The position numbers and the translations under genes were made by a program. DNA of 64,000 nucleotides from Hahella chejuensis KCTC 2396 (GTDB lineage: Bacteria > Pseudomonadota > Gammaproteobacteria > Pseudomonadales > Oleiphilaceae): positions 1,592,501 through 1,656,500 of the forward strand of contig NC_007645.1 in NCBI RefSeq assembly GCF_000012985.1, read 5' to 3'. Position 1 is the stretch's first letter. Every line of letters starts with the position of its first letter. Shown here one piece after another: positions 36,509 to 44,704 of this stretch. The notes below the pieces were generated by a model. It did no database searches, was not told the origin of the DNA, and saw only the letters and a list, made by a program, of their open reading frames with translations.

Positions 36509-38740
36509 TCAGCGCCGTTGAGCCAGCCATGGCAACAGAACATCCACCGTCATTGGACGGGCGTACAAATACCCCTGTACGCTGCTGCAGCCGTTGTCGA
36601 GCAGCCACTGCGCCTGCTCCTTGGTCTCGACGCCCTCGGCGATAATATCGAGATTGAAGCTTTCCCCCAGCTGGATAACCGTCTTGGCGATGGCGGCGGC
36701 GCCTTTGTCTGTAGTGACCTTGTCGACGAACGACTTGTCGATTTTGAGTCTGTCTACCGCGAGGCGGCTCAAATAGGCGAGGGAAGAGAATCCTGTGCCG
36801 AAGTCGTCAATGGCGACAGTGACGCCAATCTCCCGCAGACGCTCCAGTTTTTCCTGCACCAACGCGAAGTTGTGCATGACGGTGGACTCTGTGATCTCGA
36901 CCTCGATTTGCTGGGGTCTGATGCCGACCGCCTCCGCGCTGCGGATGAGCGTGTCCACCATATCGTCCTGCTCGAACTGGATGACGGAGTAGTTCACGCC
37001 AATACGAATGTCGCGGTAACCGGCTTCCTGCAAGCGGCGGCAGGCGGCGCAGCTCTGAGTGAAAATTTGCTGGCCTAAAGGCAGGATCAAACCGGAAGTC
37101 TCCGCCAGAGAGATGAACTGGTCCGGCCGGATGTGGGTTCCATCCTCCAGGCGCCAACGGGCCAGCACTTCGACGCCGGTGACTTGTTTGGTTTCCAGGT
37201 CCACCTGCGGTTGCAGTACGGCGAAGATACTTTGTTTGGTCAACGCGTCCTGTAGCGCCTGTAATAAATGGAAGCGACTGGCGGCGGCGGCTTCGGTTTC
37301 CGGGTCATACGTGGTGTGCTGGCGTATGCCGCGTTTTTTGGCCTGTTTCAAGGCGATGCCTGCGCGGGTGATGACTTCCGGCGGCGAGCTGTCCGGGTGG
37401 CTGAGCGGATAGGTTACCGAACTGATGTTAAGGAGTTTTAAGCTCTTTTCACTGGCGGAGAGGCCGTTGAATAATCCGTCCAACTTATCGGCGGAGACAT
37501 CTTCGACACTTCCCAGCACGGCGAATAGATCATCCTTGACCCGGGAAACCTGAATGGTTCCGCTGAACGCGTCTTTGAGCCGGCTCGACACCAGCTGCAA
37601 AACCGAGTCGCCATAACGGGCGCCCAGTACGGAGTTGATGCTGGCGAAGCCGTCTATGTCCACCAGCATGAGCTGATACTGGTTTCTATCCGGCCGGGAG
37701 AGTATCTGGCTCAATCTGCGCAGCAGCGCATTGCGGTTGGGAATGCGTAGCGTGTCGTCTTCATAGGCCAGACGCTCCAGGCGGTTGAACAGGGAGACAT
37801 TCTGCAGGCCATTGGCGATGTTCAGGCTGAATACGCGAATCAATTCCTGTTCGGTGGCGTCGAGAGGGTGGCCTGTTTCGATGTAGGCGGCGTAATCGGC
37901 GGCGCCGATGGGGTCGAGAAAAAAAAGACAGGTGTAGTCCTTCTCATGAATGGACTTGCGCCCTTGCAGGCACTGATGCAAGTGTTCACGCACGTTAGGC
38001 GCTTCGAACTCTATCAGGGTTTTACCCACGCAGTTGGAATAAATGCCTGCGGCGCCGATGATATAACATTCCCTGTTTTCCGGCCTGGACGTAGTGTAAG
38101 CCTTGGCGCACACCAGCCCGTCGGGAGGCAGCCCCAACAGTTTGGCCAGCTCCGCCAGCATGCGCGCGGAGAACTCCTGCAGGTTTTTGGCGGAGTACAC
38201 TGAATCGCTGGACTCGGCGATCAACTGCAAGCCCCGTTTCGCCCGTGCGATTTCCCGAATCTGGACATAAGACCGCGCGCAGCCGGTGAGTACGGTCTGC
38301 AGGCGGGTGTCGGTTAACTCGGATTTGGTCCAGTAATCATTGATATCGTACTCTTTCATCACGTCCAGCATGGGCGCCATACCGGGTTGTCCTGTCAGCA
38401 GCACCAAACGGATCTCTGCATTGCCGAGCACTTCGCGAATGGCGCGTACGAGGCGGAGGCCGGCGTCGTCGGTCTCCATCACCACGTCCACCAATGCGAT
38501 AGCGATATCGGCGTGTTCTGAGAGCAGTTTGGAGGCTTCGGCGTAACTGTAGGCGCGTAGTAGCTGAAGGGGGCGGTCCAGGATTTTCAGGCCGGCGAGC
38601 GCAAACTCCGTAGAGCGCTGGTAGTTGAAATCGTCATCGACGGTGAGCACTTTCCAGGCTTCCTGCGCGACATGTTCCGAAGGCTCCGGCTCATCTTGCG
38701 CGAAGCTGATGACATCGTCATCCATCGGCGTGATTTCCAT
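36509..38740 (-). CDS. REC-DUF3369-GGDEF(degenerate)-EAL response regulator
   Basis: A 743-residue c-di-GMP regulator. An N-terminal receiver domain (about 28-155; phospho-Asp probably in IALVDVVMETD) is followed by DUF3369 (about 165-310), a GGDEF domain and an EAL domain. The GGDEF active site is replaced by ARYGD, so cyclase activity is unlikely. The EAL domain keeps GVEVLARW (EVL variant), ITEST, DDFGTGFSSL and AEGVET with the catalytic Lys in LKIDKSFVD, so it is probably an active phosphodiesterase. It is the first gene of an operon with the sensor kinase. Confidence 0.92.
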   Translation of the reverse strand: MEITPMDDDVISFAQDEPEPSEHVAQEAWKVLTVDDDFNYQRSTEFALAGLKILDRPLQLLRAYSYAEASKLLSEHADIAIALVDVVMETDDAGLRLVRAIREVLGNAEIRLVLLTGQPGMAPMLDVMKEYDINDYWTKSELTDTRLQTVLTGCARSYVQIREIARAKRGLQLIAESSDSVYSAKNLQEFSARMLAELAKLLGLPPDGLVCAKAYTTSRPENRECYIIGAAGIYSNCVGKTLIEFEAPNVREHLHQCLQGRKSIHEKDYTCLFFLDPIGAADYAAYIETGHPLDATEQELIRVFSLNIANGLQNVSLFNRLERLAYEDDTLRIPNRNALLRRLSQILSRPDRNQYQLMLVDIDGFASINSVLGARYGDSVLQLVSSRLKDAFSGTIQVSRVKDDLFAVLGSVEDVSADKLDGLFNGLSASEKSLKLLNISSVTYPLSHPDSSPPEVITRAGIALKQAKKRGIRQHTTYDPETEAAAASRFHLLQALQDALTKQSIFAVLQPQVDLETKQVTGVEVLARWRLEDGTHIRPDQFISLAETSGLILPLGQQIFTQSCAACRRLQEAGYRDIRIGVNYSVIQFEQDDMVDTLIRSAEAVGIRPQQIEVEITESTVMHNFALVQEKLERLREIGVTVAIDDFGTGFSSLAYLSRLAVDRLKIDKSFVDKVTTDKGAAAIAKTVIQLGESFNLDIIAEGVETKEQAQWLLDNGCSSVQGYLYARPMTVDVLLPWLAQRR

Positions 38741-38990
38741 AATCCCCTTCCGTTCTAAGAACCCCTGTCAACTGGTCCCGACTTTGTCAACGTTTGGCTG
38801 GAAGGCGCGTCGTTCAAAGGATGCGCGCGAGGAACAGCCTTGAAAAAGCGGATATTTTGAAGATAGAAGCGTGGGGGCTCACTGTCAACACAGGATGTGA
38901 CGGCGTCTTATAATTTAATCAAAGCGCCTTATATTGAAATTATTTGCGGCGTATTCTGGATACGGCTTTTCTATCTCAATGGATTAACGC

Positions 38991-39716
38991 ATGATCATTC
39001 TCTATCAGTTCCCTATTTCCCACTTCTGCGAAAAAGCGCGATGGGCGCTCGACTATAAAGGGCAGGAATATAAGGTGAAAAACCTCATGCCCGGGGCGCA
39101 CATCAAGGCTATTAAAAAACTGGCTGAGAAGTCCTCGGTTCCTGTTATTGAGCATGATAGAAAAGTCGTACAGGGCTCAGCGGAAATCATTAATTATCTC
39201 GATGGACTGTCGTCGGATAAACCGCTGACGCCGGTGGAGCCGGGAGCAAGGTCCGCCGCTCTGGAGTGGGAAAAATACCTGGACAGAGAGATCGGCGTCT
39301 CCATACGCTGTTACTGTTACCACTATTTACTGACGCGTCCGGATCAGGTGATTCCCATGCTGGCGCACCGAGGGCCCTGGTACGGAAAGTGGGTGCTGCG
39401 ACTTGGATTCGGAAAATTAAGCAAAATCATGCGCAAACACATGCGCATTAACGATGAAACGGCGGCGGACTCCCTGCGCCGTATTCAGGCGGCGCTGACC
39501 CGTATTAACGAACGGGCGGGGAGCGACGGGTATCTGGTGGGAGACTATTTTACCCGGGCGGATTTGACCGCCGCAGCCTTGCTGACCCCATTTCTGCAGC
39601 CGGAAACCTTCGATATTCCGTGGCCGCAGGACCCACCCCCGACTCTGGCGCAAACCGTCAAAGAGCTGAAGCCGCAGCTGCAATGGGCGCAGCGGATTTA
39701 CGACCGGTATCGTTAA
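38991..39716 (+). CDS. Glutathione S-transferase family protein
   Basis: A 241-residue GST-fold protein. The N-terminal thioredoxin-like domain opens ILYQFPISHFCEKARWALDYKG, with an SHFCEKAR active-site helix (Ser/Cys type). VPVIEHDRKVVQGSAEIINYLD contains the glutathione-contacting cis-Pro and Glu-Ser-like (GSAEI) motif. The C-terminal all-helical domain ends with DYFTRADLTAAALLTP. It is cytosolic and the substrate is unknown. Its 3' end faces the disrupted SRPBCC reading frame. Confidence 0.9.
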   Translation: MIILYQFPISHFCEKARWALDYKGQEYKVKNLMPGAHIKAIKKLAEKSSVPVIEHDRKVVQGSAEIINYLDGLSSDKPLTPVEPGARSAALEWEKYLDREIGVSIRCYCYHYLLTRPDQVIPMLAHRGPWYGKWVLRLGFGKLSKIMRKHMRINDETAADSLRRIQAALTRINERAGSDGYLVGDYFTRADLTAAALLTPFLQPETFDIPWPQDPPPTLAQTVKELKPQLQWAQRIYDRYR

Positions 39717-39720
39717 AGAA

Positions 39721-40121
39721 TCAACTTGCGGCGCCGGGGTTCTCAAGGCGCTGCTTCAGGCTTTGCAGTCCCTCTTCATACATCGACGCCAACAGTCTCT
39801 CCAGCAACAGGCCGATATATTAATATGGCAATGATATTGGCATGTTAATAACCAGGCGCATGGATGCGCCTGCGCGGCGGCCAGCCGCGGGAGACAGGGC
39901 CTGACATGTGCAGGCCCTGTCGTTGCAGACAAATAGAAGGAAGCTATTTGACTGCCTGATTAATAACAGCTGAACAGGTTGAGGCCGTGTTCGGCGCCGA
40001 AGCCGCAAGTGACTTTCACACCGCCGTCGGCGGGCTGCAAGCGGTAAAACGCGGGCGCTTTGCCAAGCAAGAAGGTTATGCGGAAGCATTCTAACGGGCG
40101 GGTAAATATCCGGTTTTTCAT
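39721..40121 (-). pseudogene. SRPBCC-type gene remnant split by the 148-bp element
   Basis: Two in-frame pieces on the minus strand flank repeat copy C. The upstream piece (40121 to about 39964) reads from MKNRIFTRPLECFRITF through DGGVKVTCGFGAEHGLN to LFSCY and then hits a TAA inside the element. The downstream piece (about 39819 to 39721) reads YIGLLLERLLASMYEEG then LQSLKQRLENPGAAS and stops. Removing the element plus one TA joins them as ...LFSCYIGLLLE... in a single frame, matching the C-terminal strand and long helix of SRPBCC/START-like proteins (typically GLxxLKxxLE). At about 85 residues it is shorter than a whole SRPBCC domain, so its 5' part may have been lost earlier. Confidence 0.8.
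39818..39965 (+). repeat. 148-bp TA-flanked structured repeat, copy C
   Basis: A full copy inserted in the SRPBCC-type remnant, with TA on both sides. The last hairpin has one mismatch here (CTATTTGACTGC instead of CTATTTGTCTGC). Its other hairpins match copy B. Confidence 0.94.
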
Positions 40122-40189
40122 TCAGTTAGGGTTCACGTTAGCAGGCTTATCTTAACAACTGTGATCGATAAACCTGTGAGGAACTAAAG

Positions 40190-40495
40190 ATGAAAAAATT
40201 ACCGATGTGGATACTGACTCTGGGGCTGGCGATAGCCGGCGCTTCCACCTCCGCGATGGCACACGACGGCGGACGTCATGACGGCAAGCGTTACGATAAC
40301 CACCATAACCATGGTCATCACGATAAACATCGTCATCGTGGCGGACACCATAAGCATCATAATCGTCACCACCATCGTCGTCATCACCGTTATTACAAAC
40401 ATCATGACGGCCGCAGATGGGATAATCGCTACAGCTACTACAACCACCGCCGCTACAACGATGACGGCATTGTCGTAGTCTTTCCCATCAAATAA
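40190..40495 (+). CDS. Histidine-rich secreted protein
   Basis: A 101-residue protein with a signal peptide (about 1-24, ending TSAMA) and a mature part with about 21 histidines, mostly in HH and HHH clusters mixed with Arg, Lys, Tyr and Asp. It ends in a short hydrophobic GIVVVFPIK. It has no Cys. Such composition suggests periplasmic binding or buffering of Ni, Zn, Cu or Co. GAGGAACTAAAG lies before the start. The reverse strand also has a long open frame here, an artefact of the CAT/CAC repeats. Confidence 0.8.
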   Translation: MKKLPMWILTLGLAIAGASTSAMAHDGGRHDGKRYDNHHNHGHHDKHRHRGGHHKHHNRHHHRRHHRYYKHHDGRRWDNRYSYYNHRRYNDDGIVVVFPIK

Positions 40496-40517
40496 GCATT
40501 GCTGGCGGGAAAAGGAG

Positions 40518-40554
40518 GCCCGGAGACGCAGCGGCGACAGCGCTGACTCCGGGC
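40518..40554. terminator. Two-stage hairpin between convergent genes
   Basis: The outer stem GCCCGGAG / CTCCGGGC encloses an inner stem CAGCG / CGCTG. It lies between the His-rich gene and the convergent TauE/SafE gene. There is no T-run on either side, so its role as a terminator is uncertain. Confidence 0.5.
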
Positions 40555-40589
40555 GCTCATGAATGGATTTAAACCGTCACTGGCGGCGT

Positions 40590-41321
40590 TCAGCCGAACG
40601 CCAGCATCTTGACTGCGGCGATCGCCGCCATGCCTCGTATCATCCACTTAAACTGGTTGATGTTCAGCTTTTTCAACAGCCAATAACCCGCCAACGATCC
40701 GACCAGTAGTCCCGGCAATCCGGCGAGACTGCGCAGGGCGATCTCCTCATTCAGAAATCCCGCTGCAATCAGCAATGGAACCTTGGCGCTGTTCAGGATC
40801 ATGAACGCCCATGCCCGGGTCCCCACATAAGCTTCCTTGGATAGACGCTGCTCCATCAAATACAGACTGAGCAGAGGGCCGGCGGCGTTGGCCGTCATGG
40901 TGACGAACCCGGACAACAGCCCCATGGCCTGGGTGGCCGCCGGATGTCGCATAACGGCGGAAGGGCGGTAGTCCAGCCAAAGCCCCAGCGCCAGAATCAA
41001 AACGATCATGACGCCCAGCAACAGGGTGAATTGCTCTGGATTGATGCTGGACAGCAACCAAATGCCCAGACCAATGCCGATTAGCGCCAACGGCAACAGG
41101 CGCAGCACGATAGGCCAGGAGGCGTCTCGGCCATAGCTTTTCACCGCCAGGATATCCGTCGCGATGTACATGGGAATCAGAATCCCAAGCGCCTCGGGGC
41201 CGGGATAGGCGATAGCGATGATCGGCAGGATGAGCAGCCCCATGCCGCCAATAGAGAACTTGGAGAAACCGGTGATAAACCCGGCGGCGAGAATACAGAA
41301 GAACGCAGTATCAAAGTCCAT
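40590..41321 (-). CDS. TauE/SafE family anion exporter
   Basis: A 243-residue membrane protein with about eight hydrophobic segments in two repeats. The first repeat has the family motif GFITGFSKFSIGGMGLLILP; the second has GLLSGFVTMTANAAGPLLSLYLM. Members move sulfite, sulfoacetate or related organic anions. It is transcribed divergently from a LysR regulator 139 bp away, which probably controls it through the palindrome in the gap. Confidence 0.88.
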   Translation of the reverse strand: MDFDTAFFCILAAGFITGFSKFSIGGMGLLILPIIAIAYPGPEALGILIPMYIATDILAVKSYGRDASWPIVLRLLPLALIGIGLGIWLLSSINPEQFTLLLGVMIVLILALGLWLDYRPSAVMRHPAATQAMGLLSGFVTMTANAAGPLLSLYLMEQRLSKEAYVGTRAWAFMILNSAKVPLLIAAGFLNEEIALRSLAGLPGLLVGSLAGYWLLKKLNINQFKWMIRGMAAIAAVKMLAFG

Positions 41322-41399
41322 ACAACCCCCTCAGATCTTGACGGGGCAAGCTTACTCCGTTATATGACCGTAAAATAACGATATATATCGCTCAAGTTG

Positions 41400-41414
41400 A
41401 TCGCTTTAAGCGAT
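41400..41414. promoter_or_regulatory. Probable LysR operator between the TauE/SafE and lysR genes
   Basis: A perfect inverted repeat ATCGCTT-T-AAGCGAT, 46 bp before the lysR start. It fits the T-N11-A LysR box. A related half-site ATCGCTCAAG lies just upstream at about 41387-41396. The AT-rich ATATATAT nearby may be part of a promoter. Confidence 0.65.
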
Positions 41415-41460
41415 AGATTTTTGGCGGATTATTGGTCAAATCATTCCGGGGAGGACGAGC

Positions 41461-42342
41461 ATGACCAATGAGCAGTTACGCGCATTCGTAGGCGTGGTGG
41501 AGCATGGCAGTTTCCGCGCCGCGGCGGCGGCCCTGTTTAAAACCCAATCTACGGTCAGCGCGGCGGTGGCGGCGCTGGAGCAAGAGTTTGATTTGCAGTT
41601 ATTCAACCGTGAAACCTATCGACCGACGCTGACCATCGAAGGCAAGGCGTTGTTCCGGGAGGCCAAGGCGTTACTTTCCAAAGCCCATGATCTGGAGATG
41701 CTTGGGCATCGTCTGGCGCAGGGCAAGGCGCCGGAGCTGTCCATTTCCCTGAGCGCCATGTGCGCGCATTTGCCGGGGCTGGACACCTTGAAAGCGTTCG
41801 CCAAAAAACGCCCCGAGATGCGTCTGCATTTGCATACGGAGCATTTGTCCGGGGTGTTGGAGCAACTACTGCTGGAAAAAGCGGAAGTGGCTATCGGCCC
41901 CCAGGTCGGCCTGGATGATCGCTATGAGTTTACTGAAGTGGCGAAAGTCACTCAGGTCACGGTTGCTGCGCCAGGTTTTACTGAAGCCGGCGGGGACGGT
42001 GTGGTGCGTCAAGCGCAATTACGCAACCGGCCGCATATTCTGATCGCCGATAGCGGCTCGCTGGCGCCGTTCGATCATGTCAATGTTATTCCCGGCGGCC
42101 ATCGCTGGTATGTAAATGACTTTTTGATGAAGAAAGGCCTGCTTCTCTCGGGAATGGGGTGGGCGCGGATTCCTCTGCATATGGTGGATGCCGAACTGGA
42201 GCGGGATGAGCTGAGGTTCCTGCAGGTGGAGAACTTTCCCTCGCGCAGTCTGGTCCCCATTTATCTCATTCGTTTGCGCAATCAATTGTTATCGCCGCTG
42301 GCGCAGGAATTCTGGGATGAAATGTTGGGAGCCTCGCTTTGA
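41461..42342 (+). CDS. LysR family transcriptional regulator
   Basis: A 293-residue regulator. The N-terminal winged HTH reads MTNEQLRAFVGVVEHGSFRA with the recognition helix in TQSTVSAAVAALEQEF. The C-terminal half is a periplasmic-binding-like effector domain. It is likely to regulate the divergent TauE/SafE exporter and itself. GGGGAGGACG lies before the start codon. Confidence 0.92.
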   Translation: MTNEQLRAFVGVVEHGSFRAAAAALFKTQSTVSAAVAALEQEFDLQLFNRETYRPTLTIEGKALFREAKALLSKAHDLEMLGHRLAQGKAPELSISLSAMCAHLPGLDTLKAFAKKRPEMRLHLHTEHLSGVLEQLLLEKAEVAIGPQVGLDDRYEFTEVAKVTQVTVAAPGFTEAGGDGVVRQAQLRNRPHILIADSGSLAPFDHVNVIPGGHRWYVNDFLMKKGLLLSGMGWARIPLHMVDAELERDELRFLQVENFPSRSLVPIYLIRLRNQLLSPLAQEFWDEMLGASL

Positions 42343-42473
42343 CATTACCCTCACTCTGTCCAATAGTTATCAATGAACTGAGGGCGCTTCCTCTTGGGCG
42401 GCGCTTGTGGGGACGGCGGCGATAACAATAAGGGTCCATCCGTGTTTTTCTGCTTGGGATAAGCAAAAACGCC

Positions 42474-43097
42474 ATGAAAGATGCGTGCGTATATATCATT
42501 GAAGATGACCAGATGCAGGCGGATCTGCTGTCGGCCATTCTTGAGTCCTATGGCTATCAGTCCAAAGCTTACGGCAATCCCAAGGCCTTTTTGTCTGAAT
42601 TCAGCAATGACCATAATTGCGTGATTCTCTCCGACATCATGATGCCGGACATGACAGGTCTGGACTTGCTGAACAGAATGTCCGAAACCGGCTACCTGCC
42701 GCCGTTGATATTGATGACGGCATACTCCACGGTGCCGGTGGTGAAAGAAGCGCTACAGGGCGGCGCCTTCGATTTTCTGCTCAAGCCCATCAGCATCACC
42801 GACGTAGGGCCATTGCTGGAAAAAGCCGTCGCCCATGAAAAACTGCATCGCGAGCGCTATTTGAAACGCCTCAATATCCAGCGCAGCATCGAACAATTGA
42901 CCGCTCGTGAGAGGCAGGTCTACGACTTGCTGTTACAAGGGCTCAGCACCAAGGAAATGGAAGCCAGGCTGTTTATCAGCCCCCGCACTATCGAAACCCA
43001 CTGCCGCAATGTGCTGGCGAAGTTTGATGTCTCCTCCATCAAGGATCTGCTGGTCAAAGTATTGCCTCTGGCTGCGGAGAAAAATAGCGCTGGCTGA
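42474..43097 (+). CDS. FixJ/NarL-type response regulator
   Basis: A 207-residue two-domain regulator. The receiver domain (2-120) has acidic residues EDD at the N-terminus, the phospho-Asp in CVILSDIMMPDMTGLD, Thr in ILMTAYS and Lys in LLKPISI. The C-terminal LuxR-type HTH (about 138-200) reads LTARERQVYDLLLQGLSTKEM. No cognate histidine kinase is adjacent. It lies between the lysR gene and repeat copy D. Confidence 0.92.
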   Translation: MKDACVYIIEDDQMQADLLSAILESYGYQSKAYGNPKAFLSEFSNDHNCVILSDIMMPDMTGLDLLNRMSETGYLPPLILMTAYSTVPVVKEALQGGAFDFLLKPISITDVGPLLEKAVAHEKLHRERYLKRLNIQRSIEQLTARERQVYDLLLQGLSTKEMEARLFISPRTIETHCRNVLAKFDVSSIKDLLVKVLPLAAEKNSAG

Positions 43098-43128
43098 CTC
43101 CGTGCGCATACCGTTCCGCCTGCCTGAT

Positions 43129-43276
43129 TATTAACATGGCAATGATATTGGCATGTTAATAATCAGGCGCATGGACGCGCCTGCGCGGCGACAAGCCGCG
43201 GGAGACAGGGCCTGACCTGTGCAGGCCCTGTCGTTGCAGACAAATAGAAGGAAGCTATTTGTCTGCCGGATTAATA
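43129..43276 (+). repeat. 148-bp TA-flanked structured repeat, copy D
   Basis: A full copy, bounded by TATTAA and TTAATA. It lies about 100 bp before the next gene. The left flank (TGCCTGATTA) resembles the right end of the element itself, which may mark an earlier copy at the same spot. Confidence 0.94.
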
Positions 43277-43379
43277 ATAAGTAGTACTACTGAAAACCTC
43301 CCTGATATTTCAGTAAGCGTACGAATCCTCCTGCACAGGCAAAGTGCGTATTCTGTCCTCATAAAGTTCAGGAGGGGTT

Positions 43380-44216
43380 ATGTCAGCAAATCGAGTCGTT
43401 TCCCTTGTTGCGAACAACGCGCCACAAGACGAGCTGGAGCAGAGCAGGCAAAAGATGGCCGAGTTGGAGCAAAGTCTCGCCAGCGTGAATCAAATGGCGA
43501 TGGGGTTGTTGCGCTCCAACAGCTTCCTGGGCGGAATGATTGAGTTCTTTGAGCGTTGCTCGGAGAGTCGCGACCCATCTGAGATCGGGTTGGCGATGGA
43601 AAATGCGCTGGCCGCTTATCAGACGCCCTACGTATTTATTCTCAACCTGCCCGAGCAGCACTATGTGTTCGGTGGTAAAAACTACGTCACCAATCTGCAG
43701 TTCGACGTGATCACTACACTGACGCTGCAGCGCGAGCGCATTGTGCACTTTGATCAATATACGTTGATTAATTTCCCCTATTTCTCCATCTGTCTGACTA
43801 TGACGGAGGAGGAAAAAGAAGCCCATCTGGATAATCTCACCCGGTTGGCGCAAGTGGCGAATTTTGTACTGTCCAATCTGGTGCGGGAGACCCAGGAAAA
43901 AATGGTGCGTCAGGGCATCATGCAGCGGGCGGTGCGGCGCACTGAGGCCTTGTTGGACAACATCATGAAAATGGTCCTGGACTGCGGCGCTCACTCTATT
44001 CAAAGTTTTTCGGATCTGAAGTGGACGATTCAAAGCTCGATTATGGGGCTGGATCTGGACGTCGAATCGGAGCAAAGCATTTTTAATATCGTTGATCAGT
44101 TGATGGAGCAGTTCGAACACCAACAGGCTTCCACGCGGATTATTGAAAACTATATCCGCTCGGTGAAGGAGAGCTTGGCGCAGCTTAGCGATAGTGGCGC
44201 TGGAGAATTGAAATGA
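43380..44216 (+). CDS. Cytosolic protein of unknown function with coiled-coil and GAF-like centre
   Basis: A 278-residue protein. Residues 15-42 form a short coiled coil (Glu/Gln/Leu heptads). The middle part (about 55-160) is alpha/beta and could be a diverged GAF-like sensor, with the strand YVFILNLPEQHYVF and FPYFSICLTMTEEEKE. The remainder is helical. There is no membrane segment. GGAGGGG precedes the start. Its last codons overlap the next gene by 4 nt, so the two products are probably partners. The family is not recognised. Confidence 0.72.
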   Translation: MSANRVVSLVANNAPQDELEQSRQKMAELEQSLASVNQMAMGLLRSNSFLGGMIEFFERCSESRDPSEIGLAMENALAAYQTPYVFILNLPEQHYVFGGKNYVTNLQFDVITTLTLQRERIVHFDQYTLINFPYFSICLTMTEEEKEAHLDNLTRLAQVANFVLSNLVRETQEKMVRQGIMQRAVRRTEALLDNIMKMVLDCGAHSIQSFSDLKWTIQSSIMGLDLDVESEQSIFNIVDQLMEQFEHQQASTRIIENYIRSVKESLAQLSDSGAGELK

Positions 44217-44605
44217 ACGTAGAGAAGGTTATGGCTTTTGAAGGTGATTTCGCCGCGGATGTCGTCAGAAACAAGTTTCTGGAGCATCTCGCCGATAGTA
44301 TGTCATTGATAAGCTCCAGCGGCTCCTGGTTGCATTGCGCCAGCTTGAAGGAGACGTCCCGTATGATTGCAATGATGCGGGATATCGCCAGCGGTATCGT
44401 CGCCACTGCGGAAAGTCAGGGGTTGCCCACGATTGCGGAATGCGGTCTGGAGTTGCAGCGCTGGTGTCGACTGGCGCTGGACAATGAGGATCTGGAGGTG
44501 ATGCGCTGCCTGATGCCTCAGATCAAAAAGGCGGGTTACGAACTCGGCCGCGAGGCGGATCGTCTGTGCGACAACAGACAATGGAAGGCCAGCAGAAGAG
44601 AGTGA
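44213..44605 (+). CDS. Small helical protein, possibly a diverged phosphotransfer (Hpt)-like domain
   Basis: A 130-residue all-helical protein starting at an ATGA overlap with the previous gene. Helix lengths and the order LHCASLKETSRMIAMMRDIASG / ECGLELQRWCRLALDNEDLE recall Hpt four-helix bundles. The usual AHxLKG motif with the phospho-acceptor His is not present in recognisable form, so a phosphorelay role is doubtful. It is likely translated together with its upstream partner. Confidence 0.65.
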   Translation: MNVEKVMAFEGDFAADVVRNKFLEHLADSMSLISSSGSWLHCASLKETSRMIAMMRDIASGIVATAESQGLPTIAECGLELQRWCRLALDNEDLEVMRCLMPQIKKAGYELGREADRLCDNRQWKASRRE

Positions 44606-44704
44606 TTTTCCTCCCGCTGCGGCGTTCGCGCTGCGGCTATTCCCTGTCTATACTCCCTAGCATTCATTCCTGTTTCTTGGCCCAGCCAGTTACTGTCCTG
44701 GCGC

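Noticed and set aside
39820-40089. A 90-codon minus-strand frame crossing repeat copy C
   Set aside because: It is the wrong frame through the disrupted gene: the +2 frame gives the SRPBCC-like sequence, and the same nonsense tail recurs in the minus-strand frame across copy B (31313-31876), showing it is just the repeat.
40199-40447. Minus-strand frame made mostly of Met, Val and Thr
   Set aside because: A reverse reading of the CAT/CAC histidine codons of the His-rich protein gene.
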